A stretch of DNA of 64,000 nucleotides from Pseudomonadota bacterium (GTDB lineage Bacteria > Pseudomonadota > Gammaproteobacteria > Steroidobacterales > Steroidobacteraceae). The translations under genes were made by a program, and so were the position numbers. Location: positions 1 to 64,000 of the forward strand of contig JANYAE010000126.1 of the NCBI GenBank assembly GCA_025355105.1, read 5' to 3'. Position 1 is the stretch's first letter. Each line of letters begins with the position of its first letter. Positions 37,536-46,507 of this stretch are shown here, in pieces. Below the pieces are notes generated by a model. The model was not told the DNA's origin and did no database searches. It was given only the letters and a program-made list of their open reading frames with translations.

Positions 37536-39263
37536 GTGCGAGCCGTATCGTCAAGCGTCCGCGCGCTGGCCAACCACCAAGCGGTTCGCACCGGACGCGT
37601 CGCGCTGTCCGGCTTTGCCCTCGGATTCGTCGTTGCCCTCGCCTGGACGGCGTCGGCAGCACGAGCGGACGAGCCGCGCGCCGCCACCCAGCGATCGCCG
37701 ACCGCCGTCGGCGAGGCCATCTACCGTCGCGGCGTGCTCGCATCGGGAGCGCCGCTGGCGGCGCTCAGAAGCGGCACGCCGAGCGCCGAGGGCACCATGG
37801 CCTCCTGCGTCAACTGCCACCAGCGCAGCGGACTGGGCGGCCCTGAGGGCCGCGCCTCGGTGCCGCCGGTCACCGGTCGCTACCTGACCCGGCCGTTGCC
37901 GAAGGATGGCGACGACAGCGAGCTGCCCTTCGTCGAGGGCATGCGCGGCAACCGCTCGCCGTACACCGACGAACTCCTCGCCCGCGCGATCCGCGAAGGC
38001 GTCGATGCCGACGGTGAGAAACTCAACTACCTGATGCCGCAGTACGCCCTCGGCGACGAGGATATGGCGGCGCTGATCGACTACCTCAAGCACCTCGACG
38101 TGCGGCAGGTGCCCGGCGTCACGGACTCGACGCTGCACTTCGCGACGATCATCACGCCGGACGCCGATCCCGTGAAGCGCGCCGGCTTCCTCGACGTAAT
38201 GCAGCACTTCTTCGCCGACCGCAATGTCCGGCAGATGGTGCCGGTGCCGCCGATGCGCACCTCCGGCAAGACGGCCTACAGCCGCACCATGTTCATGGTG
38301 CACCGGCGCTGGGAGCTGCACGTCTGGGAACTCACCGGCCCGGAGTCCGGGTGGCAGGAGCAGCTCGAGCGGCATCTCGAGCGCGAGCCGGTGTTCGCCG
38401 TGCTGTCAGGACTCGGCGGCCGCAACTGGGCGCCGGTGCACCGCTTCTGCGAGAGCGCGGCCCTGCCGTGCTTCTTTCCGAACCTGGATCTGCCGGTCGT
38501 CAACGAAAGCGACTACTACTCGGTCTACTTCTCGCGCGGCGTGCTGCTCGAAGCGGGGCTTATTGGCAAGGCGCTGAGTGATGCGGCAGGCGACGAGCGG
38601 CCGCGGACGGTGACGCAGATCTACCGGGCGGGCGACGTCGGCGAAGCGGCGGCGGCCGAGCTCGCCCGCCAGCTCAAGGACAGCGGCATCAAGGTCTCGA
38701 GCCAGGTCCTCAAGGGGCTGAGCGGCGCGGGCGTCGCGGCGGCGGTGCACGCGGCCGGCAGCGCCGACCGCCTCGTGCTGTGGCTGCGGCCCAAGGATCT
38801 CGCTGCGCTCGGCGCCGCGCCCGCGGCAGGGCGCGTGTACGTCTCCGGGCTGATGGGCGACCTCGAGCACGCGCCGCTACCCCCGGCCTGGCGCGAGCGC
38901 ACCCGCATCGCCTACCTGTTCGACCTGCCCGAACGGCGCCGGGTGCGCGTCGACTTCGCGCTCGGCTGGTTCATGGCACGCCACATCCCGGTGGTCGCCC
39001 AGCAGGTGCAGGTGGATACCTACCTTGCCCTCGGTCTGGCCTCCGAGGTGCTGAGTCACATGGTCGACACCTTCGTACGTGACTACTTCGTCGAGCGCAC
39101 GGTGCTGCTGATCGAGCACCGGATCATCACCGGCTACTACCCGCGGCTCGCGCTCGCGACCGGGCAGCGGTTCGCGTCGAAGGGCGGAATGCTCGTCAAG
39201 TGGACCGGCGCGACCGGCAACTTCATCGTGCCTGACGGCGACTGGGCGGTTCCGCCGAACTGA
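37536..39263 (+). CDS. Cytochrome c / periplasmic-binding-protein fusion
   Basis: 575 residues. After an uncleaved or cleaved N-terminal signal (VALSGFALGFVVALAWTASAARA), one heme-binding CVNCH lies near 90, with a likely Met ligand in NYLMPQYALGDEDMAALIDYLKHLD. The C-terminal two thirds (about 190-575) resemble type 1 periplasmic binding proteins of the branched-chain amino acid receptor kind: FATIITPDADPVKRAGFLDVMQ, VFAVLSGLGGRNWAPVHRFCE and YYSVYFSRGVLLEAGLIGKAL. No ABC transporter genes are near. It may pass electrons from the extracellular oxidase, or sense a ligand. The GTG start is chosen because it precedes the signal. Confidence 0.82.
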   Translation: MRAVSSSVRALANHQAVRTGRVALSGFALGFVVALAWTASAARADEPRAATQRSPTAVGEAIYRRGVLASGAPLAALRSGTPSAEGTMASCVNCHQRSGLGGPEGRASVPPVTGRYLTRPLPKDGDDSELPFVEGMRGNRSPYTDELLARAIREGVDADGEKLNYLMPQYALGDEDMAALIDYLKHLDVRQVPGVTDSTLHFATIITPDADPVKRAGFLDVMQHFFADRNVRQMVPVPPMRTSGKTAYSRTMFMVHRRWELHVWELTGPESGWQEQLERHLEREPVFAVLSGLGGRNWAPVHRFCESAALPCFFPNLDLPVVNESDYYSVYFSRGVLLEAGLIGKALSDAAGDERPRTVTQIYRAGDVGEAAAAELARQLKDSGIKVSSQVLKGLSGAGVAAAVHAAGSADRLVLWLRPKDLAALGAAPAAGRVYVSGLMGDLEHAPLPPAWRERTRIAYLFDLPERRRVRVDFALGWFMARHIPVVAQQVQVDTYLALGLASEVLSHMVDTFVRDYFVERTVLLIEHRIITGYYPRLALATGQRFASKGGMLVKWTGATGNFIVPDGDWAVPPN

Positions 39264-39300
39264 GCGGGCGAGGCGCGATCCTGTGCCCGAGCGAAGATTC

Positions 39301-39324
39301 GAGTGGCCTCGCGACTCGCCACTC
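39301..39324. terminator. Hairpin between convergent genes
   Basis: A 7-bp stem GAGTGGC/GCCACTC with a 10-base loop, between the convergent cytochrome fusion and FKBP genes. It could end transcripts from both sides. There is no T-tract. Confidence 0.35.
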
Positions 39325-39351
39325 CCTTCCGCCGCTCTGTTCGCCCGGGGG

Positions 39352-40218
39352 CTACTGAGGTGGCGGCCCGCCAGCCGATCCCTTGGCAGGAGCCTCGCCG
39401 GCATGCTTCGGCGCCGGTCGATGCATCAGATTCGGATCCACCTGCGCCGGCGCTTCCACGCGCACCAGCTCGAGCTCGTAGATCAGCAGCGCGCCCGGAG
39501 GAATCGCGGGCGGTGGCGTCGTCCCGTAGCCGAGGTTCGGTGGCACGAACAACTGCCACTTCGCACCAGGCTTCATCATCATCAGCGCCTCCTGCCACCC
39601 CTTGATGATCGTGGCCATGCGAACCGTCGCGGCCTGGCCGTGCGCCGTGGAGCTGTCGAACTCGACGCCGTCGCTGAGCGCGGCCCGGTAGCGCACCGTG
39701 ACCTGGTCGCTGGCGCGCGGCGAACTCCGTGCCGGATCGCCGTCCGCCAGCACCCGATACTGCAGCCCGGACGGCGTCGTCCTGATGCCCTCGGCCTTGC
39801 CGTTCTTGTCGAGGAACGCCCGTGCCGCAGCGCGGTTGCGCTCGACACTGGACTCGCGGCTCGACGCGATGAATTGATTCGCCTGGGACCGTTGCAGGTC
39901 CGTCGCCACCGTCCCGGCGAGGCCGTCCTTGAGCCCCGCCACCAGCGGCTCCCAGCCGACGGTCGCGGACAGTCCGTTCTGATAGAGCTGGCGGCCGAGG
40001 ATAAGCCCGACCTCGTAGCTCGCGACCTCCGCTGACGGCGCTGGCGGCGCTTCGGGCGTCGCCTTTTCGCGTTGTGCCGGCGCGACAGCGGTCGACGATT
40101 CTCGAGCGTCAGGCGGGGACGCGGCTGCCTCCGGCAGCTGTGACCACGCTCTCGGCATGGCGAGCAGGAGGAGTGCAGCGGCGAGAGCGGAGTGCGGGTA
40201 GATCAGCGGGGCCGGCAT
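39352..40218 (-). CDS. Exported FKBP-type peptidyl-prolyl isomerase (Mip/FkpA-like)
   Basis: 288 residues. Signal peptide (ALAAALLLLAMPRAWS), a Pro/Ala-rich linker, then the N-terminal dimerisation region (SYEVGLILGRQLYQNG...). The FKBP domain begins near 165 (TTPSGLQYRVLADG), with VTVRYRAALSDGVEFDSS, VIKGWQEAL-like IIKGWQEALMMMKPGAKWQLFVPPNLGYG and LLIYELELV. These include the Y, F-D, W and Y residues of the active pocket. It folds periplasmic or outer-membrane proteins, and could serve the adjacent secreted proteins. It is on the opposite strand, so it is not in that operon. Confidence 0.93.
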   Translation of the reverse strand: MPAPLIYPHSALAAALLLLAMPRAWSQLPEAAASPPDARESSTAVAPAQREKATPEAPPAPSAEVASYEVGLILGRQLYQNGLSATVGWEPLVAGLKDGLAGTVATDLQRSQANQFIASSRESSVERNRAAARAFLDKNGKAEGIRTTPSGLQYRVLADGDPARSSPRASDQVTVRYRAALSDGVEFDSSTAHGQAATVRMATIIKGWQEALMMMKPGAKWQLFVPPNLGYGTTPPPAIPPGALLIYELELVRVEAPAQVDPNLMHRPAPKHAGEAPAKGSAGGPPPQ

Positions 40219-40318
40219 GGAATGTCCGTCGCGGGCGCCGTGCGGCGACCGCGCAAGTATAGCCCGGGAGCACGCACCGATAGCCTGCGTGCGCTGGCGC
40301 TCGCGGCACCCGCCCGGG

Positions 40319-40357
40319 ATCCGCGGTCGCGCGCCGTCGTTGCGCGCGACCGCGGAT
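40319..40357. terminator. Strong hairpin after the phosphodiesterase gene
   Basis: A perfect 15-bp stem (left arm ATCCGCGGTCGCGCG) with a 9-base loop, 9 bases after the phosphodiesterase stop on the minus strand. No T-tract is seen. It fits a terminator in front of the FKBP gene. Confidence 0.55.
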
Positions 40358-40366
40358 CACCCGGCC

Positions 40367-42067
40367 TCAGTTCAGTGCCGGCAGCGCCTGCGTGTGCTCG
40401 GCGCGAACCGCCCGCAGCTCTCCGGCCGGCAGCCCGAGCAGCTCGAGAACCGTCGGTGCGATCTGCGTCGTCTCGACCGAGTGTTGGACGCGCGCGTGGT
40501 GCACGCCGGCGCCCCAGACGACGATCGGAACGTGCCGGTCCTGCGGCGCGTTGCCGCCGTGCTCGGCGATCTTCTTGATCTTCTTCGGATTCGAGTAGAC
40601 CGTGCCGACGCTTGCGATGCCAATGAGGTCCGGCACGCGGTCGTCACGTGTCGAGACGCCGATGAACTCGGCCGCCGCTGCGCCGGCGTGGATCTCGCGC
40701 AGGCCCGCGTGCGCCACGGTGCCGCTGTAGTCGACGAACTTGCCGCCGGCGTCCGAGCCGCCGACGGCCTGCGGCACGTAGTTCCAGAGGAAATGCCGCG
40801 CGAACTCGCTGGCCTGCCTCGAGCGGTCGGAGAGCCACAGCAGCATGCCGTCATCGTTGATCGAGAACGCCACCAGCGGCGCCGTGGCTGACGGGTTCGC
40901 CGCCGCCCAGGCATCGTCGAGGGCGGCCGTGACCTCGCCGTCGTCGATCAGCCGCAGCTGCGCGCGATTGAGCGGCGACTGGCCGTGCTTCGCCGAGACG
41001 ACGATCACCGTGTCCTTGACGTTCACCGCCGCGACGATGCGGCCGAGCTCGGCATCGACGAAGTCGAGAGCGCCCGCGAGCACCGGGCCGGCCGCGCTGC
41101 CGCCCGCGCCGTAGCCGCCGAGCCCGGCGAGGCCGCCGTCGCCGGCGTAGTGCGAGAAGTTGAGCTTCTGGGCGGTCGAGACCGACTGGAAGTTCATGCC
41201 GTAGATCGCGGGCACGCCGCTCGGGTTCGGGCTGCCGTCGTGGTTGCCGCCGTTGGCCCAGTGGATCACCGCCTCGACCTTGAGCGCGTCGTAGAACTGC
41301 GTGTTCAGGTTGTCCTTGGTCCAGTCGTCGCCGCCGGCGCCCGGCACGAGGCTGTTGACCTCCGGCGCGAACAGGTCGTCCACGCCGTCGCCGGACGGTC
41401 CGTTGACGAGGTCGTAGGCGAGATGCTTGTCCGACCACGCCGTGTGCAGGCCATGGGCCTTCGCTACCTCGAAGATCGTGTTGACGCGCAGGTACGCGTG
41501 CGGATAGACACCCTGGCACGTGGCAGGGTCCACCGGCAGCTGCGTGGTGTCGATGCCGTCGCGCGCCTGCTTGGACATCTTGTAGATGTTCTGCTGGATG
41601 GCCGCCGGGGTCGACAGGTCGCCGACGTTCTCGCCGGCGTCGATCGCGTTCAGGTTGCGGTCGAGCTGTTCGAAGTACGTCACCTCGACCCCTGGCGCGA
41701 CGCCGGCGCAATCGGTGGTGCCGGCCGGCAGCAGCGAGCGATTCCAGCTGTCGTCGTAGTACACCCCGGTGGACTTCGGGTTGCCGCCGGTGACGATCGC
41801 GGTCAGGCCGGGGAACGAGTCGGACGGGAACGGCGTGCGCGCGTTGGCATAGGACGCGCCCTCGGTGACCAAGCGCGCGAGCGTCGAGCCGGCGTGGTTG
41901 GCCACATAGGCGTCGAGGTCGGAGGCGTGGAGGCCATCGACGGAGATCACCAGCACGTGCCGGGCGTGATGACCGTGATCGTCGTCCGCACGTGACAGTG
42001 CCGGAGCGGCAGCGACGGCCAACGCCGCGGCGAACGCGAGCGGCCGCGAGAGCTTCGAAGTCTGCAT
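40367..42067 (-). CDS. Secreted alkaline-phosphatase-superfamily phosphodiesterase
   Basis: A 566-residue protein with a signal peptide (LAFAAALAVAAAPALSRA) and a short His/Asp-rich stretch (DDDHGHHARH). The first metal aspartate is in LVISVDGLHASDL, and the nucleophile region is PFPSDSFPGLTAIVTGG. The second metal set is in VIVVSAKHGQSP and a C-terminal HVPIVVWGAGVHH-like segment. This is the nucleotide pyrophosphatase/phosphodiesterase branch, with serine where many have threonine. The start is the ATG at 42067, 10 bases after AGGGG; two in-frame starts lie upstream (42076, 42097). Confidence 0.87.
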   Translation of the reverse strand: MQTSKLSRPLAFAAALAVAAAPALSRADDDHGHHARHVLVISVDGLHASDLDAYVANHAGSTLARLVTEGASYANARTPFPSDSFPGLTAIVTGGNPKSTGVYYDDSWNRSLLPAGTTDCAGVAPGVEVTYFEQLDRNLNAIDAGENVGDLSTPAAIQQNIYKMSKQARDGIDTTQLPVDPATCQGVYPHAYLRVNTIFEVAKAHGLHTAWSDKHLAYDLVNGPSGDGVDDLFAPEVNSLVPGAGGDDWTKDNLNTQFYDALKVEAVIHWANGGNHDGSPNPSGVPAIYGMNFQSVSTAQKLNFSHYAGDGGLAGLGGYGAGGSAAGPVLAGALDFVDAELGRIVAAVNVKDTVIVVSAKHGQSPLNRAQLRLIDDGEVTAALDDAWAAANPSATAPLVAFSINDDGMLLWLSDRSRQASEFARHFLWNYVPQAVGGSDAGGKFVDYSGTVAHAGLREIHAGAAAAEFIGVSTRDDRVPDLIGIASVGTVYSNPKKIKKIAEHGGNAPQDRHVPIVVWGAGVHHARVQHSVETTQIAPTVLELLGLPAGELRAVRAEHTQALPALN

Positions 42068-42425
42068 GGGCAACATCCCCTGGTTGATAGTTCGCAACGC
42101 GCGAGGCGCGTGCCGGAACTTTGCCTCGTCCAGATGACGTGGCCATTACCAGGGTCTTCGCGGTGCGATTCACGTGCGCGCCGCCGATCGCCGCGGTGCG
42201 CCGCTGCCGCATCGCAGCAGCGTCTCAGGCGCGGCCGATGGGGAGGCTGCGGCGCGCCGCCGGGCGGCGGCAGTTGACGGAAACTTCCGTCATTATCGTT
42301 AACTGATGCGCTGGTCCGAGACGACGCGCGCTAGTCTCCGCCGCGGGTTGGCGGCCACGGCGGCCCGACATGGCTTCGGCCACGCCAGGGGAGCCGTGGT
42401 CCCGGCCCACTGCGCGCCGCGCGGG
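42068..42425. other. Intergenic region upstream of the phosphodiesterase
   Basis: 358 bases between ubiB and the phosphodiesterase, both minus strand. No convincing gene is present. It must hold the phosphodiesterase promoter, but I see no clear consensus. The most notable structure is the inverted repeat at 42275-42292, close to a TTGACG box and a locally AT-rich TTATCGTTAAC. Confidence 0.5.
42275..42292. promoter_or_regulatory. Perfect inverted repeat TGACGGAA-AC-TTCCGTCA
   Basis: Two perfect 8-base arms around an AC centre. The length and symmetry fit a dimeric repressor operator better than a terminator. It lies 208 bases upstream of the phosphodiesterase start and 133 bases beyond the ubiB stop, beside the AT-rich TTATCGTTAAC. 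Target gene unknown. Confidence 0.4.
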
Positions 42426-44063
42426 CTAGCGCCGCACCAGCAGGTAGGCAACCGCACCTGCCGCCACCACGACGCCGAAGATCACCGGCTCCGCGCCGAG
42501 CGCGAGCCACAGCACGCCGAGCGCGAGCACCGTGCACGCGATCAGCGTCCGGTCACGGCGCCGTGCACCGGCCCGCAGCTCGGCGGCGAGCCGGCGGTAC
42601 TCGGCGGTCTCGCTCGGAAACAGCGCCCGGCGTCCCTCGGCCTCGCGCACCAGCCGGCGCAGCAGCGGTGGCGTGGCGCGCAGCGTCTCGAGGAACTCCG
42701 GCAGGTGGCGACGTGCCTCCTTGAGGATCGTGCGCGGACTCATCCGCTCGCGATACCACGCCCTGAGCAGCGGCTGCGCGGTCTTCCACAGGTCAAGCTC
42801 AGGATAGAGCTCGCGGCCGAGGCCCTCGATGTTGAGCAGCGTCTTCTGCAGCAGGACCAGCTGCGGCTGCACCTCCATCCGGAAGCGCCGTGCGGTCTCG
42901 AACAAGCGCAGCAGCACGACACCGAAGGAGATCTCCGACAGCGGCTTCTGGAAGATCGGCTCGCAGACTGTGCGCACCGCGGCCTCGAGCTCGTCGACCC
43001 GCGTGCCCGGCGGCACCCAGCCGCTCTCGACGTGCAGCTCGGCGACGCGCCGGTAGTCGCGGTCGAAGAAGGCCAGGAAGTTGCCGGCCAGGTACTCGAG
43101 GTCGCGGGGATCGAGCGTACCGACGATGCCGAAGTCGACCGCGGCGTAGCGCGGGTTCGCGGGATCCTCGGTCAGCACGAAGATGTTGCCGGGGTGCATG
43201 TCGGCGTGGAAGAAGTTGTGCCGTAGCATCTGCGTGAAGAAGATCGCGACGCCGTTTTCGGCGAGCTTCCTGATGTCGACGCCGAGTGCGCGCAGGCGCG
43301 CGATGTCGCTGATCTGCACGCCGCGGATGCGCTCCATGACCAGCACGTCCGGGCGGCACAGCTCGAAGTGCACTTCCGGCACGTACAAGAGCGGGCTGCC
43401 TGCGAAATTGCGCTTCAGCTGCGCCGCATTCGCGGCCTCACGCATCAGGTCGAGCTCGTCCATGATCGTCTGGTCGTACTCGGCGACGATCTCGAGCGGC
43501 CGCAGACGCGAGGCGTCCGGAACGTAGCGCAGCGCGAGCCGCGCCAGCGCGTACAGCACCTCCAGGTCGCGGCGGATCACGGTGCGCATCGCCGGACGCA
43601 GCACCTTGACGATGACCTCGCGCCCGTCCTTGAGGGTCGCGGTGTGCACCTGCGCGATCGAGGCAGCGGCGAGCGGCGCGGTCTCGAAGCTGCCGAACAC
43701 CGCGCCGACGCTCTCGCCGAGCGCGCGCTCGATCGCCGCGCGCGCCTGCTCGCCCGGAAACGGCGGCACGCGGTCCTGGAGCTTGGCGAGCTCGTCGGCG
43801 ATGTCCGGCGGCAGCAGGTCGCGCCGCGTCGACACGGCCTGGCCGAACTTGATGAAGATCGGGCCAAGCTCCTCGAGCGCGAGCCGCAGCCGCTCGCCGC
43901 GCGACGCGCCACGACGGCGCGCGAACCAGGTGGACGGCTGCAGGAAATACAGGAAGCGCAGCGGCCGGTAGAGGTGCGTCGCGGTCACGAACTCGTCAAG
44001 CCCATGCCGAACCAGCACCCGCTGGATCTCGAGCAGCCGCCCGGCCACCTTGAGGCTGATCAC
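42426..44063 (-). CDS. ubiB: Ubiquinone biosynthesis atypical kinase/ATPase UbiB
   Basis: A 545-residue ADCK-family protein. It shows KFGQAVSTRRDLLP (the KxGQ motif), the Ala-rich nucleotide loop AAASIAQVHTATLKDGREVIVKVLRP, the ExD region MDELDLMREAANA, the catalytic HADMHPGNIF and the metal aspartate in VDFGIVG. A hydrophobic C-terminus (LIACTVLALGVLWLALG plus VVVAAGAVAYLLV) is the membrane anchor. It supports coenzyme Q synthesis at the inner membrane. The GTG start lies 3 bases after ubiJ, completing the ubiE-ubiJ-ubiB operon. Confidence 0.96.
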   Translation of the reverse strand: MISLKVAGRLLEIQRVLVRHGLDEFVTATHLYRPLRFLYFLQPSTWFARRRGASRGERLRLALEELGPIFIKFGQAVSTRRDLLPPDIADELAKLQDRVPPFPGEQARAAIERALGESVGAVFGSFETAPLAAASIAQVHTATLKDGREVIVKVLRPAMRTVIRRDLEVLYALARLALRYVPDASRLRPLEIVAEYDQTIMDELDLMREAANAAQLKRNFAGSPLLYVPEVHFELCRPDVLVMERIRGVQISDIARLRALGVDIRKLAENGVAIFFTQMLRHNFFHADMHPGNIFVLTEDPANPRYAAVDFGIVGTLDPRDLEYLAGNFLAFFDRDYRRVAELHVESGWVPPGTRVDELEAAVRTVCEPIFQKPLSEISFGVVLLRLFETARRFRMEVQPQLVLLQKTLLNIEGLGRELYPELDLWKTAQPLLRAWYRERMSPRTILKEARRHLPEFLETLRATPPLLRRLVREAEGRRALFPSETAEYRRLAAELRAGARRRDRTLIACTVLALGVLWLALGAEPVIFGVVVAAGAVAYLLVRR

Positions 44064-44066
44064 GGC

Positions 44067-44693
44067 TCAGCGCGCCAGGCGGCCGATGCGGGTGGCGAGC
44101 AGCGCGAGCCGCGCAGCGGCGCGGTCCACATCCTCGCGGATCCGGTCGACGGCGCCGTGATGGACGTCCAATTGCGCGCGCGGCACCAGGTCGCGGCCTT
44201 CCTCGGTCAGGTACTCGCCGACGTTGCGCGCCAGCGAATCAACCGCGCGGCGCCCCCACCCGAAGGCGCTGTTGACCGCCTGCGCGGCGTAGTGCGCCGG
44301 CACGTCGCCGACCAGTCGCGCGAGCTCCTCCTCGACCTCGGGGCGCGCGTGGCGCAGCAGCCGCTCGAACGCGGCGGCGATCTCGGCGTCGCCGGCGATC
44401 GAAACGCCGGCGGCCGTGAAGCGCCCGCCGCTGCGACCGGCGAGCAGCGCCGCGAGGCCGAGCGGCGTGCCGGTGACGGCGGCATCGGCAGGCTCGTCGC
44501 CGGCGGCGATCGCAAGGCCGTCGACCGCGGCTGCGAGCCGCAATCGCGCCAGGCGTCCGCCGAGCGGCGTCTCCACCTGGATCGCGAACGAGCGCCCGGC
44601 AAGCTCGGCGAGCAGCTCGCGGGCCGGCGTCGAGGCGCGCAGGTTGCGGTTGATGAGCGTCTCGAGGGGCCTGAGCAGCGGCGCGGCGACCAT
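44067..44693 (-). CDS. ubiJ: Ubiquinone biosynthesis accessory factor UbiJ (SCP2 domain)
   Basis: 208 residues. The N-terminus LLRPLETLINRNLRASTPARELLAELAG begins the SCP2-type lipid-binding domain (to about 110), with VSIAGDAEIAAAFERLLRHARPEVEEELARLVGDVPAH, the UbiJ signature. The C-terminus is a helix (DLVPRAQLDVHHGAVDRIREDVDRAAARLALLATRIGRL). UbiJ organises the soluble Ubi complex with UbiK. The ATG overlaps the ubiE stop by one base (TGATG); a longer open frame upstream is a shadow of ubiE. Confidence 0.92.
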   Translation of the reverse strand: MVAAPLLRPLETLINRNLRASTPARELLAELAGRSFAIQVETPLGGRLARLRLAAAVDGLAIAAGDEPADAAVTGTPLGLAALLAGRSGGRFTAAGVSIAGDAEIAAAFERLLRHARPEVEEELARLVGDVPAHYAAQAVNSAFGWGRRAVDSLARNVGEYLTEEGRDLVPRAQLDVHHGAVDRIREDVDRAAARLALLATRIGRLAR

Positions 44694-45463
44694 CAGTAAC
44701 GCCAGCCGCGGTGCAGCGCGACGATGCCGCCCGTCAGGTTGTGGTGGCGGCAGCCGTCGAAGCCGGCCTCGCGCATCATCGTCTCGAGCGTCGCCTGGTC
44801 GGGGAACATGCGGATCGATTCGGCGAGGTAGCGATAGCTGTCGGCATCCTGCGCGACCAGCCGGCCGAGCGCGGGCAGCACGCCGAACGAGTAGGCGTCG
44901 TAGAGCGGCTTGAGGCCCGGGGCGACGGGCTTGGAGAACTCGAGGATCAGCAGCTGGCCGCCGGGCCGCAGCACGCGGTACATCGAGGCCAGCGCCGCGG
45001 CCTTGTCGGTGACGTTCCTCAGCCCGAAGCCGATCGTCACGCAGTCGAACGACGCGTCGCGAAACGGCAGCCGCTCGGCGTTCGCGAGCACGTGCTCCAC
45101 CTGGCTGACGATGCCGGCATCCAGCAGGCGGTCGCGGCCGTGCGCCAGCATCGCGGCGTTGATGTCGGAGAGCACCACCCGGCCGCTTGTGCCCACCTGC
45201 CGCGCCAGGCCGGCGGCCAGGTCGCCGGTGCCGCCGGCGACGTCGAGCGCCTGTTGGCCGGGCCGCAGGCCGGTCTGCGACAGCAGGAAGCGCTTCCACA
45301 GCCGGTGGACGCCGAACGACATCAGGTCGTTCATGACGTCGTAGCGGCTGGCAACCGAATCGAACACCGCCCGCACCCGTTGCGCCTTGTCGGCCGCGGC
45401 CACCTGTTGGTAGCCGAAGTCAACGGTTCCGGCGGCGGTGCGCTTGTCGGGAGATCCGGTCAC
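44693..45463 (-). CDS. ubiE: Demethylmenaquinone/ubiquinone C-methyltransferase
   Basis: A 256-residue SAM-dependent methyltransferase. It has [45 protein letters not shown] motif [11 protein letters not shown], the motif [16 protein letters not shown] and [17 protein letters not shown], all typical. The GTG at 45463 gives the family's usual N-terminal length; the long open frame before it does not match. It starts only 15 bases from the divergent esterase start, so one of the two starts may lie further inside. Confidence 0.95.
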   Translation of the reverse strand: MTGSPDKRTAAGTVDFGYQQVAAADKAQRVRAVFDSVASRYDVMNDLMSFGVHRLWKRFLLSQTGLRPGQQALDVAGGTGDLAAGLARQVGTSGRVVLSDINAAMLAHGRDRLLDAGIVSQVEHVLANAERLPFRDASFDCVTIGFGLRNVTDKAAALASMYRVLRPGGQLLILEFSKPVAPGLKPLYDAYSFGVLPALGRLVAQDADSYRYLAESIRMFPDQATLETMMREAGFDGCRHHNLTGGIVALHRGWRY

Positions 45464-45478
45464 TGGGAAGTTGCTCGC

Positions 45479-46507
45479 GTGAAAACCGTGAAATTGTACC
45501 GCTCGGCGCCCGGCGCCGCACCGCGGCCGGCAGCCCGGGTGCCCGCCGGCCGGCTCGCGGTGCTGGCGGCGCTGCTCATCGGCGCGCACTCCGTCGCCGC
45601 CGTCGCGTGCCAGGACCGTGGCGCGAAGGCGCCCGAGGCGCGTTGCGAGTCGCTCTCGTTCGGCGGGCGCGAGCGCAGCTATCGACTGTACGTGCCGGCC
45701 GTGCTGCCGGTTGCCGCGCCACTGCTGGTCGTTCTGCACGGCGGCGGCGGCGGTGCGGCCGGCATGGAGGCACTCACCGGGCGCGGTTTCAATCGCCGCG
45801 CGGACGCGGCCGGCGTGCTGGTCGTCTATCCGGAAGGCGTCGATCACGCTTGGAACGACGGCCGCCACGACCTGAAGGCACGCACCGTCCGCGACGGCGT
45901 CGACGACGTTGGCTACCTGCGCGCGCTGGTCGAGGCGCTCGGGCGCCGCTACCCGCTGGACCGCGAGCGGCTGTTCGTCACCGGCATCTCCAACGGCGGC
46001 ATGATGACGCTGCGGCTCGCCTGTGATGCGGCTGACCTGTTCGCCGGCTTCGTGGCGGTGGCCGCGAGCCTCGGCGAGGACACGGCGGCCGCTTGCAGGC
46101 CGGCACAGGCGCGGCCGGTCGCGCTGGTCGACGGCACCGAGGATCCGCTCGTGCCGTTCGCCGGCGGCGAGGTCCGCGTGCTCGGCTCGCGCCGCGGACG
46201 GGTCATCGGCGCCGAGGCGACGTTCGCCGCGTTTCGCGACGTCGCCGGTTGCCGCTCGGTTGAGGCCGAGCCGCCGCTCGATCGCATCGCCGACGACGGC
46301 ACCGCGCTGGTGGTGCGCCGCGCCGTCGGCTGCCGGCCCGGCGTCAACGTGGTGCTCTACGAGGTGCAGGGCGGCGGCCACGCCTGGCCTGGCGGGCTGC
46401 CCTACCTCGGCAAGTGGCTCATCGGGAAAGTGAGTCAGGAGCTCGACGCGACCGATGAGACGTGGCGCTTCCTCGGTCTTGGAGGAAGCCGGCGAGGACC
46501 GGTGTGA
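45479..46507 (+). CDS. Secreted LpqC/PHB-depolymerase-like esterase
   Basis: A 342-residue alpha/beta hydrolase with a hydrophobic leader ([20 protein letters not shown]). The oxyanion region is [15 protein letters not shown]. The nucleophile serine is in GISNGGMMT, and the catalytic aspartate and histidine are in [10 protein letters not shown] and GGGHAWPGG. These place it in the poly(3-hydroxybutyrate) depolymerase / LpqC / feruloyl-esterase-like family. The exact substrate is open. The last 30 codons overlap, antisense, the end of the MetX-like gene by 89 bases. Confidence 0.87.
   Translation: MKTVKLYRSAPGAAPRPAARVPAGRLAVLAALLIGAHSVAAVACQDRGAKAPEARCESLSFGGRERSYRLYVPAVLPVAAPLLVVLHGGGGGAAGMEALTGRGFNRRADAAGVLVVYPEGVDHAWNDGRHDLKARTVRDGVDDVGYLRALVEALGRRYPLDRERLFVTGISNGGMMTLRLACDAADLFAGFVAVAASLGEDTAAACRPAQARPVALVDGTEDPLVPFAGGEVRVLGSRRGRVIGAEATFAAFRDVAGCRSVEAEPPLDRIADDGTALVVRRAVGCRPGVNVVLYEVQGGGHAWPGGLPYLGKWLIGKVSQELDATDETWRFLGLGGSRRGPV

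Noticed and set aside
37536-39263. Reading the binding-protein half of the cytochrome fusion as part of an ABC transporter
   Set aside because: No permease or ATPase gene lies in the window near it, and the heme domain is joined in the same frame without a stop.
42075-42130. Sigma-54-like promoter upstream of the phosphodiesterase
   Set aside because: A GGCAC and a TTGC are present, but the spacing between the GG and GC elements is much longer than the required ten bases.
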